Assembly: GCA_963855995.1 (NCBI GenBank)
Contig: OY979720.1
Location: forward strand, 16,264,430-16,328,429
Origin: Muricea muricata
Taxonomy: Eukaryota > Cnidaria > Anthozoa > Malacalcyonacea > Plexauridae
Direction: 5' to 3'
DNA length: 64,000 bases
A program made the position numbers and the translations under genes. Of this stretch, positions 61,524 to 64,000 are shown one piece after another. The stretch's first letter is position 1. Each line of letters opens with the position of its first letter. Below the pieces are notes generated by a model that saw only the letters and a list, made by a program, of their open reading frames with translations, had not been told where the DNA came from and ran no database searches.

Positions 61524-64000
61524 ATGGTTCTCAAGTTTCCAGCTTTCTCGTGTTTGGTTGTTCTTGTAAATCTTGTTGGAATGATAGAAATGCTTGAGGA
61601 ATACGGTAAATTATGTGCTTAGCTGCAAAACTAGGCTGCAGCTTTTATCATTTTAATAATAATAATTAATAATAATAATAATAAACCATATTCTTAGAGG
61701 TTAAAACTTGGTCAGCTATTTAAAGCTGCTATTAATCAAGGACCTGTTTAACAAAAAGCAAACAAAGGCTATCCTAATATATCATTAAAAAGACCAGCTT
61801 ATATTTGCAAAATATTGCAAAAATGTTTGGAAATAATGTTTCAAAATGTTACTATTTGCAAAAAATTTTAAAATGTTAAAAATATAGCGTTTGCATTGTT
61901 TTTTAAATTTTAAGACGGATACTTCTTTCGCTAGACTGTCATTTCTGATGAACGTAAATAGCAAAATATTTATGTAAAAAGTTTTTCACCGTAAAATACA
62001 GCTATACATCATATTAGCGTCGATGGAAAAGCCCACGTCAGTTCTCTTACCTCTAACTTTCAAGAAGTTCATCGATTTTTGGTAACAATCCATTCGGGAA
62101 AATTCCTTGAAACGTTCAGCCAAACCTGCTTCTTGGTAATTCGTGGATTTTTTTGTCTAATGAATTTTTCAATAACCGCTTACTAATCGGTGTTGTGCAC
62201 TATAGATGATCCAGCATCTGAAGCATACAAAGAACTCCGTATGGATTTTACAAAATTTGAAAAAGCAATCATATGGGCAAACTTTAAACGTCCCACAGGA
62301 AGGCAGAAGTTTTTCTTAAAAGCGAAAGATAAATCTTGTGCTAATCGCTGCGACGAAACGAGAAAACACAATGATATCAACAACACTTACTACTGCCATT
62401 GTGATAAACTTTGCCCACTTTACAAAGATTGCTGTGTGGACTACTGGCCAAAGTAAGTTTAAATTTACAACTTGTACTCTTGCTTTTCATTGCATTTCAA
62501 GTTTAAGTTTACTTAATTTATTGCAACTCTTGGACATTTTACAACCAAACTGAAAAACGATTCCAAGGGTTTATTATTTTAAACCCCAGCGAGGAGCACC
62601 CTTTAAGCATCCCAGACAAGCGAAATTGGCAACAACTTCATACAACGGTGCTGTTGTGGTTCTTGGGCTGATTTGGGGCCATTCACCACACAATAATTTG
62701 ACACGAATGTCTGCTTTAAAGGAAGATTGGAAAATATTATTATTATTATTATTTATTATTATTATTATTATTATTAAAAATACACACATTAAGTAGCTTA
62801 GACAGCTAAATTGTTATGTGATTTACATGAAAAAGAGAGACGAAATCAATTATATGTATATAAGTAAGGATGATTGACGTGATTGGCCTGGGGCGGTAGT
62901 TCGGCAGAACTTGTAGGTGTACCATGTGTATTGTTTGTTCTTAAATCGGGCGTTGTGAGGATTCACAACAACTAACGCCAAATCGTACTCTATAAACATA
63001 ATCCGTTGCTGAAAATACATTTCGAATAACAAAGTCCTAGACGTAGAATCGAACACGTTCAACGAGCATGTGTAAGTTTTCATAACGAGACGATACTTAT
63101 AGCACTATAACACTTGACAGTAACTGACACTGTTCTACCTTTATGGACGCTTCAGCTATACGCGTGTTGATCTTTGAGAGAGACGAATACCGTAGTACCC
63201 GGAGAAAAATTCTCGACACACATAAGAGATTACTACGAAAATCCCACAAATAAGGGTCGGTTTAGTTGGTCAACTTTCAACTGTAACCATGTTTACTGAA
63301 GTATTTTAAATAGTAAGTAAGCGCTTCTTTGAAAGTTCATACAAAAAATATTCGGAATTCCAAAAACCGGCTCGCTTAGTTGAAACAAGAGCAACAAGCG
63401 CAACAACTAAACGAAAACCTCACCAACGAAAATTTTGTTACATAACACATTTACATGATTCCATTGGTGATTTACATTCATTGTAACTATTTTGTTCATG
63501 CAGGTGCAATGTGACTACCAAACCATTCAACCAATCACAACAAGAACTTTGGGACTGCGTGGACGCAAAGTTTATGCAATCCAAAAACAACAGATCCCTA
63601 GCACCATTAGCATATATGATGATAAACCGTTGTCCAGTCAATAAAACAAACAGTCAGAGCCTGCACAATTGCAGCCGACCTGGTACCAGCCTAACGGACA
63701 TTTCCGAACGCATTCCGGTGACTGGCGATGATAACAAAACATACAGGAATTCATTTTGCGCGGAGTGTCACGGAATTAAAAACTTTATACATTGGGGACT
63801 TGCGGTTGCATGCTTAGATCCGGCGGTAAAAAACAAAACTGAGCTACCATACAACAGTACCTACCTAAAGGAGAACTGTGATTGGTACTTCTCTCCAGGA
63901 CATCAAATAACGACAAGTCCTTGCACACGGTCAACTCTGTGCGAGTCTGTGATTACAACTGATGAGTCCTCGAAGTACGATGACCTTGTAAACAAGTGCA
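61524..64000 (+). CDS. Somatomedin-B receptor 2, 5' part, runs off the window
   Basis: Exons 61524-61605, 62206-62452 and 63504 to beyond 64000 repeat the exon plan and phases (1, 2) of receptor 1. Exon 1 encodes a hydrophobic signal (FSCLVVLVNLVGMIEML) ending in EEYG. Exon 2 encodes a somatomedin-B domain with the full eight-Cys pattern (YCHCDKLC, DCCVDYW; the eighth Cys is the second codon of exon 3). Exon 3 starts the Cys-rich ectodomain with many NxS/T sites and the module TYRNSFCAECHGI, equivalent to YYKNFHCALCHGI in receptor 1. The seven-helix part must lie downstream, outside the window. A tandem paralogue of receptor 1, well diverged. Confidence 0.78.
62737..62776. repeat. (TTA)n microsatellite in intron 2 of receptor 2
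   Basis: About 13 TTA units with one interruption. Confidence 0.9.

Overview
The window is animal nuclear DNA, most likely from a cnidarian. It is AT-rich, its genes are split by GT-AG introns with consistent phases, and it is packed with small palindromic transposons. It encodes metazoan families: PAN/FTP lectins, a Shaker-type Kv channel, UBIAD1, a ceramide-1-phosphate transfer protein and somatomedin-B receptors with seven membrane segments. The species cannot be named from sequence alone; another early-branching or marine invertebrate is possible.

Region 1 (1-29 kb) is a head-to-tail array of one secreted lectin gene family, all on the + strand. It holds the last three exons of copy A, a broken copy B, and four intact copies C, D, E and F of 313-316 codons. 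Each intact copy has five exons with intron phases 1-0-1-0: a signal peptide, a PAN/apple domain, a short stub resembling the N-terminal edge of a fibrinogen-like domain, and a fucolectin (FTP) domain split over two exons. Copies share a conserved upstream block. They differ by insertions of LINE, hAT-like, Tc1-like, tRNA-SINE and foldback elements and by (AT)n expansions. Behind copy F lies a decayed tandem array made from the 3' end of its last exon.

Region 2 (29-35 kb) holds an intronless CPTP-like glycolipid transfer gene (+), an intronless UBIAD1 prenyltransferase gene (-) with a truncated tandem duplicate beside it, and a two-exon divergent UBIAD1 paralogue (+) with altered active-site residues.

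Region 3 (35-46 kb) holds a three-exon Shaker-type potassium channel (-), followed by a long stretch in which no gene was recognised.

Region 4 (46.8-64 kb) holds two tandem paralogous receptor genes (+), with a signal peptide, a somatomedin-B domain, a Cys-rich ectodomain and a secretin/adhesion-like seven-helix region. The second runs off the window edge. Between them are a decayed LINE reverse transcriptase split by a foldback element and two TTAA-flanked elements.

The lectin array and the receptor pair look like expanding secreted or cell-surface recognition families. CPTP, UBIAD1 and Kv are ordinary housekeeping or neuronal genes. No operon-like logic links them.
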